Shown: positions 35,469-45,855 of the stretch, one piece after another
Numbering within the stretch: position 1 is the stretch's first letter
Layout of the letters: every line of letters begins with the position of its first letter
From: Actinopolymorpha pittospori
Lineage (GTDB): Bacteria; Actinomycetota; Actinomycetes; Propionibacteriales; Actinopolymorphaceae
DNA: 64,000 nucleotides
Assembly: GCF_014873875.1 (NCBI RefSeq)
Contig: NZ_JADBEM010000001.1
Coordinates: 4,650,001 to 4,714,000 of the forward strand
Direction of reading: 5' to 3'
Notes under the pieces: model-generated
The model's database searches: none
Told to the model about the DNA's origin: nothing
Seen by the model: only the letters and a program-made list of their open reading frames with translations
Position numbers and translations under genes: made by a program

Positions 35469-35601
35469 ATGTCGAAACCTCGAAGTCCCGCCGCGGTGGG
35501 GAAAGTAGGTCGTACGACTACTCCGGGCATCCCTGACGTGCCGCGGAGACGATCTTTTCGAGGGGAGCCGCGCCGGGCGGGAGCGGCCTCGAGGCGACCG
35601 C

Positions 35602-35886
35602 TCAGCGGGGGAGCGCGCTGGCGCGCCAGGCGCCGGGGCCGGGGCCGGGGCTCAGCGGTTGACGGGAACGGCGCCAGTAGGCCGCCCATCCTGGTTCGCC
35701 GCCACGCCGGTCACGCTGACCACGCTGGTCGCGGGCGGCCGCGGCGGCCCGCTGCTTGGCGGAGATCACCGCGACGAGGGCGGCGAACTCGGCGGGCGTG
35801 GGGTTGCCCCTGACGACCCGCAGCAACGGCTCCGACGTGGTCACGTCGGGTCGCTCGCCGGCAGCGACGTTCGGCTCACCCGCCAT
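35602..35886 (-). CDS. accE: acyl-CoA carboxylase epsilon subunit
   Basis: Small (94-residue) partner found in actinobacterial acyl-CoA carboxylases, where it binds the beta chain and boosts assembly and activity. The family core LLRVVRGNPTPAEFAALVAV is at residues ~21-40, the basic linker RDQRGQRDRR follows, and the conserved W-x-x-Y-W is near 66. The N-terminal 20 residues are acidic and disordered. ATG 35886 has GAGAGG upstream. It follows the AccD5-type gene by 105 bp in the same direction, so the two are probably co-transcribed. As far as I recall, accD5-accE5 is the same arrangement as in M. tuberculosis. Confidence 0.92.
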   Translation of the reverse strand: MAGEPNVAAGERPDVTTSEPLLRVVRGNPTPAEFAALVAVISAKQRAAAAARDQRGQRDRRGGEPGWAAYWRRSRQPLSPGPGPGAWRASALPR

Positions 35887-35991
35887 CTCGTGCCTCTCCG
35901 TCCTCGTCGTCGCGTCCCGGTCGTTCCATCATGACCCTGCCCGGCAGGGCCCGACCTGACCCCTGCCCGCTCCACCGCGCACGACGCCGCG

Positions 35992-37638
<1,647 letters not shown>

Positions 37639-38036
37639 CGTGGGTTCCTCCCCAGTCGTTCGGTGCGGCCAGGAGCCTACTCCGCCCGCCCGATCTGTCC
37701 GCCCTGCGCCGAGCGGCGGGTGTGCCGGGCGCTCGGGGGACCCATGCCCGAATTCCTCGCCCCGCAGGCGCTCCGGGGTCGTCCGACCACGTGCGGTCAA
37801 CGGCTCGTACGCCCCGGGTCGCCGGTGCCCGCCGCGGCGGGTTCCGGCAGGACGGGCAACCTGGTCAGATCGGGCGAGTCGGGTGCGCGGACCGCCCGGG
37901 AAACGGCGCGGACTCCGCCAAGAACCCGGCCCAGATCCCTGCCCTGCCTGGTCGTCGGGCGATGGCCATCGCCCCGTCACCGGAGGGGCACCGGCACGTC
38001 GGTTGGCCCGGAGGGCGGCGGACTACTCTTGCCAAC
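37639..38036. other. 398-bp divergent promoter region between accD5 and ppc
   Basis: No convincing gene. It contains an 18-bp perfect palindrome at 37957-37974 (GGGCGATGGCCATCGCCC), ending 62 bp before the ppc start, a candidate operator. The ppc -10 element is at 38024-38029. The rest is GC-rich sequence without visible structure. Confidence 0.6.
38024..38029 (+). promoter_or_regulatory. -10 element of leaderless ppc promoter
   Basis: TACTCT, 7 nt before the ATG at 38037. No Shine-Dalgarno sequence is present, so this decides the start. Confidence 0.6.
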
Positions 38037-40685
38037 ATGCCCACCCCCCAACCTTCGCGCGTGGATGCTCGCTTCGAGGTACCGGCTCCGTTGCGAGCCG
38101 ACGTACGCCTGCTCGGTGAGCTGCTCGGTACGGTGCTCAAGGAGTACGGCGGGCAGGCTCTCCTTGACGACGTGGAGCGGCTCCGCGAGTTGACCATCGC
38201 CGCCCACGACGACGATCCCGAGCGCGCCGATCATGCCGCCGCGGCGAGCGAGGCGCTCGTCTCCTCCTGGGACATCGAGCGTGCCGACAACGTCGCGCGA
38301 GCGTTCACCTGCTACTTCCACCTCACCAACCTGGCCGAGGAATATCACCGGGTCCGGGCCCTGCGCGCCTACGACACGGGCGAGGCCCCGGTCCGCGACT
38401 CGATCGCGGCCGCGCTCGGTGAGGTGACGGCGCAGTACGGCGAGGAGGAGGCCCTCAGCCTGCTGTCCGGCCTGGAGTTCCGCCCGGTCCTCACCGCCCA
38501 CCCGACGGAGGCGCGCCGTCGTGCCGTCGCCTCGGCGATCCGGCGGATCTCCAACCTGCTCACCGAGCGGGACGACTCGCGGCTGGGCGTGACCGAGCAC
38601 GCGGAGAACGAACGCCGGTTGCTCGAGCAGATCGACGTCCTCTGGCGTACCTCGCAGATCCGCGTCACCAAGCCGGGCCCCCTCGACGAGGTGCGGACGG
38701 CGATGACGGTCTTCGACGACACGCTCTTCCAGGTGCTCCCGAGCGTCTACCGTGCGCTCGACGACAAGATCGCGGGCGAGGCGGCGGGAACGCTCCCACC
38801 GCGCGTTCCGGCGTTCGTCCGGCTCGGCTCCTGGATCGGCGGCGACCGGGACGGCAACCCCTTCGTCACCGCCGCGTTCACCCAGAAGGCGATGAGCATC
38901 CAGGCCGACCATGTGCTCCGCGCGCTGGAGCGGGTGTGCGAGCGGCTGGGGCGTGCGCTCACGGTCGACGCCGAGACGACCCCGCCTGGCCCCGGCGTGC
39001 GCCGGATCCTGGCCGACGCCCGGGCGGCCTTCCCCGACCTCGCGGAGGACGTGGCGACCCGCTCGCCGGGTGAGCCGCACCGCCAGGTGCTCCTCCTCGC
39101 CGCCCGCAAGCTGTCCGCGACGCGCCAGCGCGACGCCGACTTCGCCTACGCCAGCTCCTCCGAACTCCTGGCCGAGCTCCGGGTCGTGCAGGGCTCCCTC
39201 GCCGGCGCGGGTGCGCGCCGACAGGCCTACGGCGAGCTCCAGCACCTGATCTGGCAGGTCGAGACCTTCGGGTTCCACCTGGCCGAACTCGAGGTGCGCC
39301 AGCACTCGAAGGTGCACGCGCGGGCCCTCGCGGAGGTGCGCGCCGGTGGCGACCTGTCCCCGGAGACCGAGGAGGTCCTCGCGGTCTTCCGGGTGATGGC
39401 GCAGATCCAGCAGCGGTTCGGCCCGGACGCCGCGCGCCGTTACATCGTGTCGTTCACGCAGTCCTGCGACGACCTGGCCGCCGTCTTCGAGCTGGCCGAG
39501 CGGGCGCTCGACGGTCGACCGCTCGCCCTCGACGTCGTTCCGCTCTTCGAGACCGAGGACGACCTGCGGGCCTCGATCGGCATCCTGGACGAGGCACTCG
39601 CGCTTGAGCCGGTGCAGCGTCGGCTCGCCGAGAACGACCGCCGGTTCGAGGTGATGCTCGGGTACTCCGACTCCGCCAAGGACGCCGGACCGCTGTCGGC
39701 GACGCTCGCGTTGTACGAGGCGCAGGCCGCGATCGCCAACTGGGCCGACCGAAACTCCCTGCGGCTCACCCTGTTCCACGGCCGTGGCGGCGCCCTGGGC
39801 CGTGGCGGCGGCCCCGCCAACCGGGCCGTGCTGGCCCAGGCGCCGGGTTCGGTGAGCGGCCGGTTCAAGCTCACCGAACAGGGCGAGGTCATCTTCGCCC
39901 GCTACGGCGACCCCACCATCGCGCGGCGCCACATCGAACAGGTCGCCGCGGCCACCCTGCTCGCCTCCACCCCGACGGTCGAGAAGCGGACGGCGAACGC
40001 GGCGGAGAAGTTCGCCGGGATCGCCGCCACCATGGACGCGGCCGCCCGCTCCGCCTACCACGGGCTGGTCCGAAGCGACGGGTTCGCCGAGTGGTTCGCC
40101 CGGGTGACGCCGGTGGAGGAGCTCGGACAGCTGCCGATCGGCTCGCGGCCGGCGCGGCGCGGGCTCGCCCTGTCCTCCCTGGAGGACCTGCGGGCGATCC
40201 CGTGGGTGTTCGCGTGGACGCAGGCCCGGGTCAACCTCACCGGCTGGTACGGCGTGGGCGCGGGCCTGGAGGCGGTCGGCGACCTCGACGCGTTGCGTGA
40301 GGCGTACGCGCAGTGGCCGTTGTTCACCGTGACGATCGACAACGTCGAGATGTCCCTCGCCAAGACCGACGCCCGGATCGCGCGCGGTTACCTCGAACTC
40401 GGTGGCCGCCCCGAACTCTCCGCGCAGGTGCTCGAGGAGCACCGACGGACGACGGAGTGGGTGCTCAAGGTCGCGGGCCACGAACGGCTGCTGGAGGGCC
40501 GCCGGGTGTTGGGCCGCGCGGTGGAGCTCCGCAACCCCTACGTGGACGCGCTGTCCTACCTCCAGCTCCGCGCGTTCCGCGCGCTGCGGACGGAGAACCT
40601 CTCCGACGGCGAGGCGGAGCGCCTGCGCCGGTTGGTCCTGCTCACGGTCAACGGCGTCGCGGCGGGGCTGCAGAACACCGGCTGA
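38037..40685 (+). CDS. ppc: phosphoenolpyruvate carboxylase
   Basis: Anaplerotic enzyme: PEP + bicarbonate to oxaloacetate. 882 residues, normal length. Catalytic His in VLTAHPTEARRR near residue 155, LGSWIGGDRDGNPFVT near 265, MLGYSDSAKDAG near 545 and the catalytic loop LFHGRGGALGRGGGPANRA near 580 are intact; the C terminus ends in NTG as in most PEPCs. The start is ATG 38037; a longer frame upstream has no support, and the TACTCT hexamer 7 nt upstream points to a leaderless message. It stands alone, ending in a clear terminator, and is divergent from accD5, whose product competes for carbon at the acetyl/propionyl-CoA node. Confidence 0.97.
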   Translation: MPTPQPSRVDARFEVPAPLRADVRLLGELLGTVLKEYGGQALLDDVERLRELTIAAHDDDPERADHAAAASEALVSSWDIERADNVARAFTCYFHLTNLAEEYHRVRALRAYDTGEAPVRDSIAAALGEVTAQYGEEEALSLLSGLEFRPVLTAHPTEARRRAVASAIRRISNLLTERDDSRLGVTEHAENERRLLEQIDVLWRTSQIRVTKPGPLDEVRTAMTVFDDTLFQVLPSVYRALDDKIAGEAAGTLPPRVPAFVRLGSWIGGDRDGNPFVTAAFTQKAMSIQADHVLRALERVCERLGRALTVDAETTPPGPGVRRILADARAAFPDLAEDVATRSPGEPHRQVLLLAARKLSATRQRDADFAYASSSELLAELRVVQGSLAGAGARRQAYGELQHLIWQVETFGFHLAELEVRQHSKVHARALAEVRAGGDLSPETEEVLAVFRVMAQIQQRFGPDAARRYIVSFTQSCDDLAAVFELAERALDGRPLALDVVPLFETEDDLRASIGILDEALALEPVQRRLAENDRRFEVMLGYSDSAKDAGPLSATLALYEAQAAIANWADRNSLRLTLFHGRGGALGRGGGPANRAVLAQAPGSVSGRFKLTEQGEVIFARYGDPTIARRHIEQVAAATLLASTPTVEKRTANAAEKFAGIAATMDAAARSAYHGLVRSDGFAEWFARVTPVEELGQLPIGSRPARRGLALSSLEDLRAIPWVFAWTQARVNLTGWYGVGAGLEAVGDLDALREAYAQWPLFTVTIDNVEMSLAKTDARIARGYLELGGRPELSAQVLEEHRRTTEWVLKVAGHERLLEGRRVLGRAVELRNPYVDALSYLQLRAFRALRTENLSDGEAERLRRLVLLTVNGVAAGLQNTG

Positions 40686-40698
40686 GCGCGAGCGTCAC

Positions 40699-40742
40699 GG
40701 CACCGGGTGGATCGCACGGCGGTCCACCCGGTGCCTGGTTTT
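40699..40742 (+). terminator. ppc terminator
   Basis: Perfect 13-bp stem (40699-40711 with 40723-40735) starting 13 bp past the ppc stop codon, followed by TGGTTTTGG. It is the best intrinsic terminator in the window. Confidence 0.9.
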
Positions 40743-40820
40743 GGTCAGGCCGACCGCTTGTCCGGCCCGCACGGCGTTGGTAGACATCTGACGTCATGTC
40801 CCTCCGGCGGAAGGCGGCCC

Positions 40821-42104
40821 ATGTCGGCACCGCAAGCGTCTCTTGACAAGCTCCGCGAACGCCGCTTCGGGCTGTTCGTGCACTGGGGGCTCTACGCGCT
40901 CCCGGCCCGGCACGAGTGGGTGAAGAAGCGCGAGCAACTCACCGACGAGCGGTACCAGCGCTACTTCGACCACTTCGACCCCGACCTCTACGACCCGAGC
41001 GTGTGGGCGAAGGCGGCGAGCGGAGCCGGCATGAAGTACACCGTCCTCACCACGAAGCACCACGAGGGCTTCTGCCTGTGGGACTCCGACCTCACCGACT
41101 ACAAGGCGACCAACACCCCCGCGGGCCGCGACCTGCTGCGGCCGTTCGTCGACGCCTTCCGGGCCGAAGATTTGGGGGTCGGCTTCTACCACTCCCTGAT
41201 CGACTGGCACCACCCGCAGTACCCCGTCGACACGCTGCACCCGCGCATCGACGACGCGGAGTTCCGCGAGCGTGAGGCGGGCAAGCGCGACATCGAGGTC
41301 TACCGCCGCTACCTGCACGGCCAGGTCGAGGAACTCCTCACCCGCTACGGCGACGTCGACGTGATGTGGTTCGACTTCTCCTACCCCGGCCGCGAGGCGT
41401 ACGGCCTGCCGGGGAAGGGGCGCGAGGACTGGAACTCCGAGGAACTCGTCAAGCTCGTCCGCGGGCTGCAGCCGGACATCCTGATCAACAACCGGCTCGA
41501 CTACCCCGGCGACTTCACCACGCCCGAGCAGTTCCAGCCGCACGCGGCGCCCACCATCGAGGGCCGGGAGGTGCCGTGGGAGGCCTGCCAGACCCTCAAC
41601 GGGAGCTGGGGCTACGACCGTGACAACCTCGACTGGAAGTCGCCCGACCTGCTCGTCCGGATGCTGGTCGACTCGGTCTCCAAGGACGGCAACCTGCTGC
41701 TGAACGTCGGACCCACGGGTCGCGGCGAGTTCGACGAACGCGCGCTCGCGACCCTGGAGGAGATCGGTCGCTGGACCCGCCGCAACGGCCGGTCGATCTA
41801 CGGCGCCGGGCGTTCGGAGTTCACCCCGCCGGTCGACGGGCGCTACACCCAGCGTGGTGACCGGCTCTACCTGCACCTGTTCGCGTGGCCGTTCCGGCAC
41901 GTGCACCTGCCCGGGCTCGCGGGCCGGGTGAAGTACGCCCAGCTGCTGCACGACGCGTCGGAGGTGCGGTTCCAGGAGTACCACGGCGTCGACACCGACA
42001 GCAACGTCGGCGTGAAGGGCATCCCCGCGGGGACTCTGACGCTGGATCTGCCGGTGCAGCGGCCGAACGAGCTGGTGCCGGTGGTGGAGATCTTCCTGTC
42101 CTGA
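40821..42104 (+). CDS. alpha-L-fucosidase, glycoside hydrolase family 29
   Basis: Removes terminal alpha-L-fucose from glycans or plant oligosaccharides. 427 residues: GH29 catalytic TIM barrel with FGLFVHWGLYALPARHEW near residue 15, YTVLTTKHHEGFCLWDS near 75, the nucleophile Asp in VMWFDFSYPG near 185, and a C-terminal beta domain. ATG 40821 is chosen; GGAAGG lies about 6 nt upstream, and upstream sequence is not coding-like. There is no signal peptide, so it acts on imported substrate. Neighbours are unrelated (ppc, birA). The FAH-family and SDR genes at 21-22.7 kb could process the resulting fucose-derived acids. Confidence 0.93.
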   Translation: MSAPQASLDKLRERRFGLFVHWGLYALPARHEWVKKREQLTDERYQRYFDHFDPDLYDPSVWAKAASGAGMKYTVLTTKHHEGFCLWDSDLTDYKATNTPAGRDLLRPFVDAFRAEDLGVGFYHSLIDWHHPQYPVDTLHPRIDDAEFREREAGKRDIEVYRRYLHGQVEELLTRYGDVDVMWFDFSYPGREAYGLPGKGREDWNSEELVKLVRGLQPDILINNRLDYPGDFTTPEQFQPHAAPTIEGREVPWEACQTLNGSWGYDRDNLDWKSPDLLVRMLVDSVSKDGNLLLNVGPTGRGEFDERALATLEEIGRWTRRNGRSIYGAGRSEFTPPVDGRYTQRGDRLYLHLFAWPFRHVHLPGLAGRVKYAQLLHDASEVRFQEYHGVDTDSNVGVKGIPAGTLTLDLPVQRPNELVPVVEIFLS

Positions 42105-42241
42105 CCAGGCCCAGACGACGTGCGAGGGCGTCCGCGGCACCGAGGTGTCGTGGGCGCCCCGTCGTTTTCAGGGACGTCAGGGACGTCAGGACGTCACGGG
42201 ACGTCGTGCGGCCGGTCCGGAACGGCGTGCCGGTGCCCGAA

Positions 42242-42247
42242 TAGGCT
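42242..42247 (+). promoter_or_regulatory. -10 element of leaderless birA promoter
   Basis: TAGGCT, 6 nt before the ATG at 42254. Confidence 0.5.
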
Positions 42248-42253
42248 GGCGCA

Positions 42254-43090
42254 ATGTCGCCCTCCTCGCCGTACTCCGACCTCAACCGGCCGCCGCTGTC
42301 GGAGGGGAGCCTGCGGTCGGTCCTCGTGCGACCCGGCCGGCTCGTCACCGACCTACGCGTGGTCGCCGAGACCGGCTCGACGAACGCCGACCTGCGCGAG
42401 CTCGCCCTCGCCGGTGCCCCGGAGGGCACCGTGATCGTGGCCGAGCACCAGACCGCGGGTCGGGGCCGGCTGGATCGCGCCTGGAGCTCTCCGCCCCGGT
42501 CCAGCCTGATGCTCTCGGTGCTGCTGCGCCCGACGGAGGTGCCGGCGCGGCGCTGGCCGTGGCTACCGCTGCTCACCGGCTGTGCCGTGGTCGAGGCGCT
42601 CGCCGCGACCGCCGGTGTCGAGCCGAGCCTGAAGTGGCCGAACGACGTACTCCTCGACGGCCGCAAGCTGTGCGGGATCCTGCTCGAGCGGGTGGAGACG
42701 TCGACCGGTCCGGCCGCCGTGGTCGGCGTCGGCCTCAACGTCAGCACGGTCGGGGACGAGCTGCCCGTCACCACCGCCACCTCCCTGCGGATGGCCGGCG
42801 CCAGCACGACGGACCGGGCGACCCTGCTCGTCGCCATCGTCCGGACGGTGGAGGCCCTCTACTGGGGTTGGCGTGCCGCCGGCGGCGACCCGGAGACCGA
42901 CGGAGGTGGTCTGCGTGCCGCCTACCGCAGAAGGTGTGCGACCGTGGGGCGGGACGTTCGGGTCCAGGTGGGACTAGACCGCTTCGTGGAGGGCACCGCG
43001 GAGGACGTCGACGTCGAGGGCCGGCTCGTCGTCCGGACCGCCGACGGTGACCAGGTGCTCGGGGCCGGTGACGTGGTGCACGTGCGTTGA
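42254..43090 (+). CDS. birA: biotin-[acetyl-CoA-carboxylase] ligase
   Basis: Attaches biotin via biotinyl-AMP to the Lys of biotin carrier domains, here the AccA3-type chain. 278 residues. The catalytic domain has ETGSTNADLRE near residue 40, the nucleotide loop HQTAGRGRLDRAW near 65 and KWPNDVLLDGRKLCGILLE near 130, with an SH3-like C-terminal domain. There is no N-terminal DNA-binding helix-turn-helix, so it is the enzyme-only (group I) form rather than a repressor. It starts leaderless with TAGGCT upstream and is followed by the PH-domain gene, an order I recall from mycobacteria. Confidence 0.95.
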   Translation: MSPSSPYSDLNRPPLSEGSLRSVLVRPGRLVTDLRVVAETGSTNADLRELALAGAPEGTVIVAEHQTAGRGRLDRAWSSPPRSSLMLSVLLRPTEVPARRWPWLPLLTGCAVVEALAATAGVEPSLKWPNDVLLDGRKLCGILLERVETSTGPAAVVGVGLNVSTVGDELPVTTATSLRMAGASTTDRATLLVAIVRTVEALYWGWRAAGGDPETDGGGLRAAYRRRCATVGRDVRVQVGLDRFVEGTAEDVDVEGRLVVRTADGDQVLGAGDVVHVR

Positions 43091-43180
43091 CCGATCCTGG
43101 TCCGGCATGATCGGAGCATCCGTTCGTTCGCCGGGACGACGGTGACCCACCGCGACGGCGCGACGGCGAGAGGAGCATCG

Positions 43181-43711
43181 ATGGGGATCTCGGCGAAACT
43201 GCTGGGCGAGGGCGAGCAGGTCTATCTGAGCATGCGGACCCACTGGAAGATCATGATCGGTCCGGTGGTCCTCTTCTTCCTCACCCTCGGCGCGGCGCTC
43301 GTGTTGTACGCGTTGGTGCCCTCAGGGGAGTACCAACAGTGGCTCCAGCTCCTGATCCTGGTGGCCGCGGTGCTCGGTGTCCTCGTCTACTCCGTCTGGC
43401 CCACACTCAACTGGATCGCCTCCACCTACGCGGTGACCGACCGCCGGCTGATCACCCGGCACGGCGTCATCACCCGCACCGGCCGCGACATCCCCCTCAC
43501 CCGGATCAACGACGTGTCGAGCGAGCGCGGCCTGTTGGACCGGGTTCTTGGCTGCGGCACGCTCGTCGTCTGGTCGGCGGGCGAGCAGGGGAAGGTCATC
43601 CTGCCCGACGTCCCGCACGTGGAGACGGTCCAGCGCACGCTCTCGGAGCTGGTGTTCTACCGCGAGGACGACGATGACGAGACGCCCGAACGCCGGCAGC
43701 GCGCCCGGTAG
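43181..43711 (+). CDS. bacterial PH-domain membrane protein
   Basis: 176-residue membrane protein: two predicted helices (about residues 26-47 and 54-74) followed by a bacterial PH domain of the YdbS/YdbT type (AVTDRRLITRHGVITRTGRD near 85, then INDVSSERGLLDRVLGCGTL). The C-terminal tail is acidic then basic (DDDDETPERRQRAR). Its function is unknown; the family is membrane-associated. ATG 43181 has GAGAGGAG upstream. It lies 90 bp after birA, as its counterpart does, as far as I recall, in M. tuberculosis (Rv3278c next to birA). Confidence 0.88.
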   Translation: MGISAKLLGEGEQVYLSMRTHWKIMIGPVVLFFLTLGAALVLYALVPSGEYQQWLQLLILVAAVLGVLVYSVWPTLNWIASTYAVTDRRLITRHGVITRTGRDIPLTRINDVSSERGLLDRVLGCGTLVVWSAGEQGKVILPDVPHVETVQRTLSELVFYREDDDDETPERRQRAR

Positions 43712-43760
43712 CGACCTCGACCGGCTCGATCGGCAGAGCACGGCCCCGGCGCGCCGCACG

Positions 43761-43766
43761 TAGGCT
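43761..43766 (+). promoter_or_regulatory. -10 element of leaderless enoyl-CoA hydratase gene
   Basis: TAGGCT, 7 nt before the ATG at 43774. This is the same hexamer as before birA. Confidence 0.5.
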
Positions 43767-43773
43767 TTCGCCC

Positions 43774-44574
43774 ATGCCTTCGACGTCCTCCGGTGGTGTG
43801 CTGGTCCAGCGGGTCGACCAGGAGGGTCTGGTCGCCGAACTCGTCCTCGATCGCCCCGAAGCCCTCAACGCCGTCTCGACGGCCCAGGCGAAGGCGATCA
43901 TCGAGGCGGCGGAGGCGCTGGCCGCCGACCCTCGGCTGCGGGCGGTCGTGCTGGCGAGTGCCTGCGAGAAGGCGTTCTGCGTGGGCGCCGACCTGAAGGA
44001 GCGCAACAGCTTCGACGACGAGGACCTCTGGCGCCAGCGGCCGGTGATCCGCTGGCTGTTCGCGAGCATCCTCGACCTGCCCGTGCCGGTGATCGCCGCC
44101 GTCCACCGCCACGCCCTCGGCGGAGGCTTCGAGCTCGCGCTGTCCTGCGACCTCATCGTCGCCGACGAGACGGCGATCTTCGGCCTGCCGGAGGTGTCGG
44201 TCGGACTCGTGCCGGGCGGTGGCGGCACCCAGCTCCTGGCCCGGCGGATCGGTTCCTCCCGCGCGGCCGACCTGATCTTCACCGCGCGCCGCGTCGAGGC
44301 GGCCGAGGCGGCCCGGCTCGGCATCGTCGATCGGCTGGTCCCACCGGGTCGGGCACGACGCACGGCGGCGGAGATTGCCGGCCAGATAGCGGCCAACTCA
44401 CCGATCGGCGTACGACAGGCGAAGCGGGCGCTTCGGCTCGGTGCCGACGTCGAGCTCGGCGCGGGCCTGGAGATCGAGGACGCCGCCTGGCGCGCGACGG
44501 CATTCTCGCCCGACCGGCGCGAGGGAATCAGGGCCTTCAACGAGAAACGCCCACCGGTGTGGCCCGGAGAATGA
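43774..44574 (+). CDS. enoyl-CoA hydratase/isomerase-family protein
   Basis: Crotonase-fold enzyme of 266 residues that hydrates enoyl-CoA. Both catalytic Glu positions are kept: the first in HALGGGFELALSCDL near residue 115, the second in GLPEVSVGLVPGGGGTQ near 140, so hydratase activity is likely. The oxyanion-hole region FCVGADLKERN lies near 70. This GGGFELAL pattern is shared with methylglutaconyl-CoA hydratases, and the HMG-CoA lyase 1.3 kb downstream makes a leucine-degradation role plausible. The start is leaderless (TAGGCT 7 nt upstream). The downstream HD-domain gene starts 38 bp later or overlaps, depending on its start. Confidence 0.9.
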   Translation: MPSTSSGGVLVQRVDQEGLVAELVLDRPEALNAVSTAQAKAIIEAAEALAADPRLRAVVLASACEKAFCVGADLKERNSFDDEDLWRQRPVIRWLFASILDLPVPVIAAVHRHALGGGFELALSCDLIVADETAIFGLPEVSVGLVPGGGGTQLLARRIGSSRAADLIFTARRVEAAEAARLGIVDRLVPPGRARRTAAEIAGQIAANSPIGVRQAKRALRLGADVELGAGLEIEDAAWRATAFSPDRREGIRAFNEKRPPVWPGE

Positions 44575-44612
44575 GAAGAGTCCAGTGGTTCGGGCGGGGG
44601 AATGACGACACC

Positions 44613-45770
44613 ATGAAGGTCTTTGCTGGCTGGGGATCGTGGGCGGAGGCTTCCCGCGTACTCGCACGTCATCTGCCGACCGGAACGACGCCGCATCTGC
44701 GCCGAGCCGTCCGATTCGCCGACCACTGGGGCGGCCGGCCGACGAGGTTCGAAGCGGCGGAGATCCTCGTCCGGGAGTTGGGTGTCACCGAACTCGGGCT
44801 CCTGACGGCAGGCCTGCTGCGTCACCTCGTCGACGACGCTCCCTGCACGCTGGAGCCGATCCGGGACCGCTTCGGTGCCCGGGTCGCCGGACTCGTGGAT
44901 TCGCCGACGGTGCAGCTGGCCGGGCGGTACGCGCTGGTGCAGCGGCTGCACGCCTACCCGACGGTGGACTCCCAGCGGGACTTCTACGTCGAGACGTGTG
45001 AGTACTTCGTCCCGATGGCGAGTGCGGCGGAGGCGCGGTTTCGTGACCTCTACACCGCATGGGAACACGCCTACTCCTATCTCCTCCGCCCGGTCGAGGA
45101 CCTCGAGGTCGCTGACCTCCTCGCCGCCGCGGCACACTGCGGTCAGGTCGACAAGAGTGGCCGGCCCTACGTCGACCACGTGCGCGCGGTCTCCAAGCTG
45201 ACCCGCGAGGCGGGCGGCACACCGTGGCAGCAGTTGGCCGGCCTTCTGCACGACACGGTGGAGGACACCGTGGTGAGCCTCGCCCAGCTCGCCGACCTCG
45301 GCGTGCCACCGGACGTCGTGGAGATGGTGGACGCACTGACCCGGCGTCCCAGGGAGTCCCACGAGGACTATCTGGACCGGCTGGTCGAAACGCCGTCCGC
45401 CGTCCTCGTGAAGCGAGCCGACATCCGGAACAACCTGAGCCCGGTGCGCCTCGCCAGGCTCGACCAGCAGACCCAGGATCGGCTGCGCCGCAAGTACGCC
45501 TACGCCCTCGCCCTCCTGGACCGCGCCGCGGGGCCCGAACGGCCCGGCGCGCCGGAGGGTTCCGGCGAGCCGAGCCAGCCGGAGCGCTTCGGCGGCACTG
45601 GCGGTGCCGGCGGGCACGACCAGGCCGACGAGCGGGCGCAGGAGAGTGAGGCCGAAGGATCCGCGGCGTCCCCGGCGCCGCTGCCGAGGATTCCCGCGCC
45701 CTCACCGGAACCCCCGCCCGGGTCTTCGATGTCGGCCGGCGAACCACCGCCCACGGTCGAACACCACTGA
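44613..45770 (+). CDS. tandem HD-domain protein, RelA/SpoT-hydrolase-like
   Basis: 385-residue cytosolic protein with two RSH-type HD regions. The second (~residues 170-300) is intact: AHCGQVDKSGRPYVDHVR, the metal dyad in LLHDTVEDTVV, and the later Asp in KRADIRNNL, as in hydrolase-only ppGpp enzymes such as MESH1. The first (~25-115) repeats the pattern (AAEILVRELGVTELGLLTAG, RFGARVAGLVDSPT), but its HD dyad reads LRHLVDD and is degenerate. The last ~70 residues are Gly/Pro/Glu-rich and probably disordered. Starts at ATG 44571 (overlapping the hydratase stop codon) and GTG 44559 are possible. Hydrolysis of ppGpp or a related nucleotide is inferred. Confidence 0.75.
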   Translation: MKVFAGWGSWAEASRVLARHLPTGTTPHLRRAVRFADHWGGRPTRFEAAEILVRELGVTELGLLTAGLLRHLVDDAPCTLEPIRDRFGARVAGLVDSPTVQLAGRYALVQRLHAYPTVDSQRDFYVETCEYFVPMASAAEARFRDLYTAWEHAYSYLLRPVEDLEVADLLAAAAHCGQVDKSGRPYVDHVRAVSKLTREAGGTPWQQLAGLLHDTVEDTVVSLAQLADLGVPPDVVEMVDALTRRPRESHEDYLDRLVETPSAVLVKRADIRNNLSPVRLARLDQQTQDRLRRKYAYALALLDRAAGPERPGAPEGSGEPSQPERFGGTGGAGGHDQADERAQESEAEGSAASPAPLPRIPAPSPEPPPGSSMSAGEPPPTVEHH

Positions 45771-45855
45771 AACCCTCCTGACCTCCACACCACCGCGGGC
45801 TCGAAACCGCGGGGGCACCCTCGGGTGCGCGACACTGGAGGGGGAGGTGGCCAGG

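Noticed and set aside
42171..42200. GGGACGTCA-like repeats after the fucosidase gene
   Set aside because: The copies are short and irregular; not clearly more than chance in GC-rich intergenic DNA.
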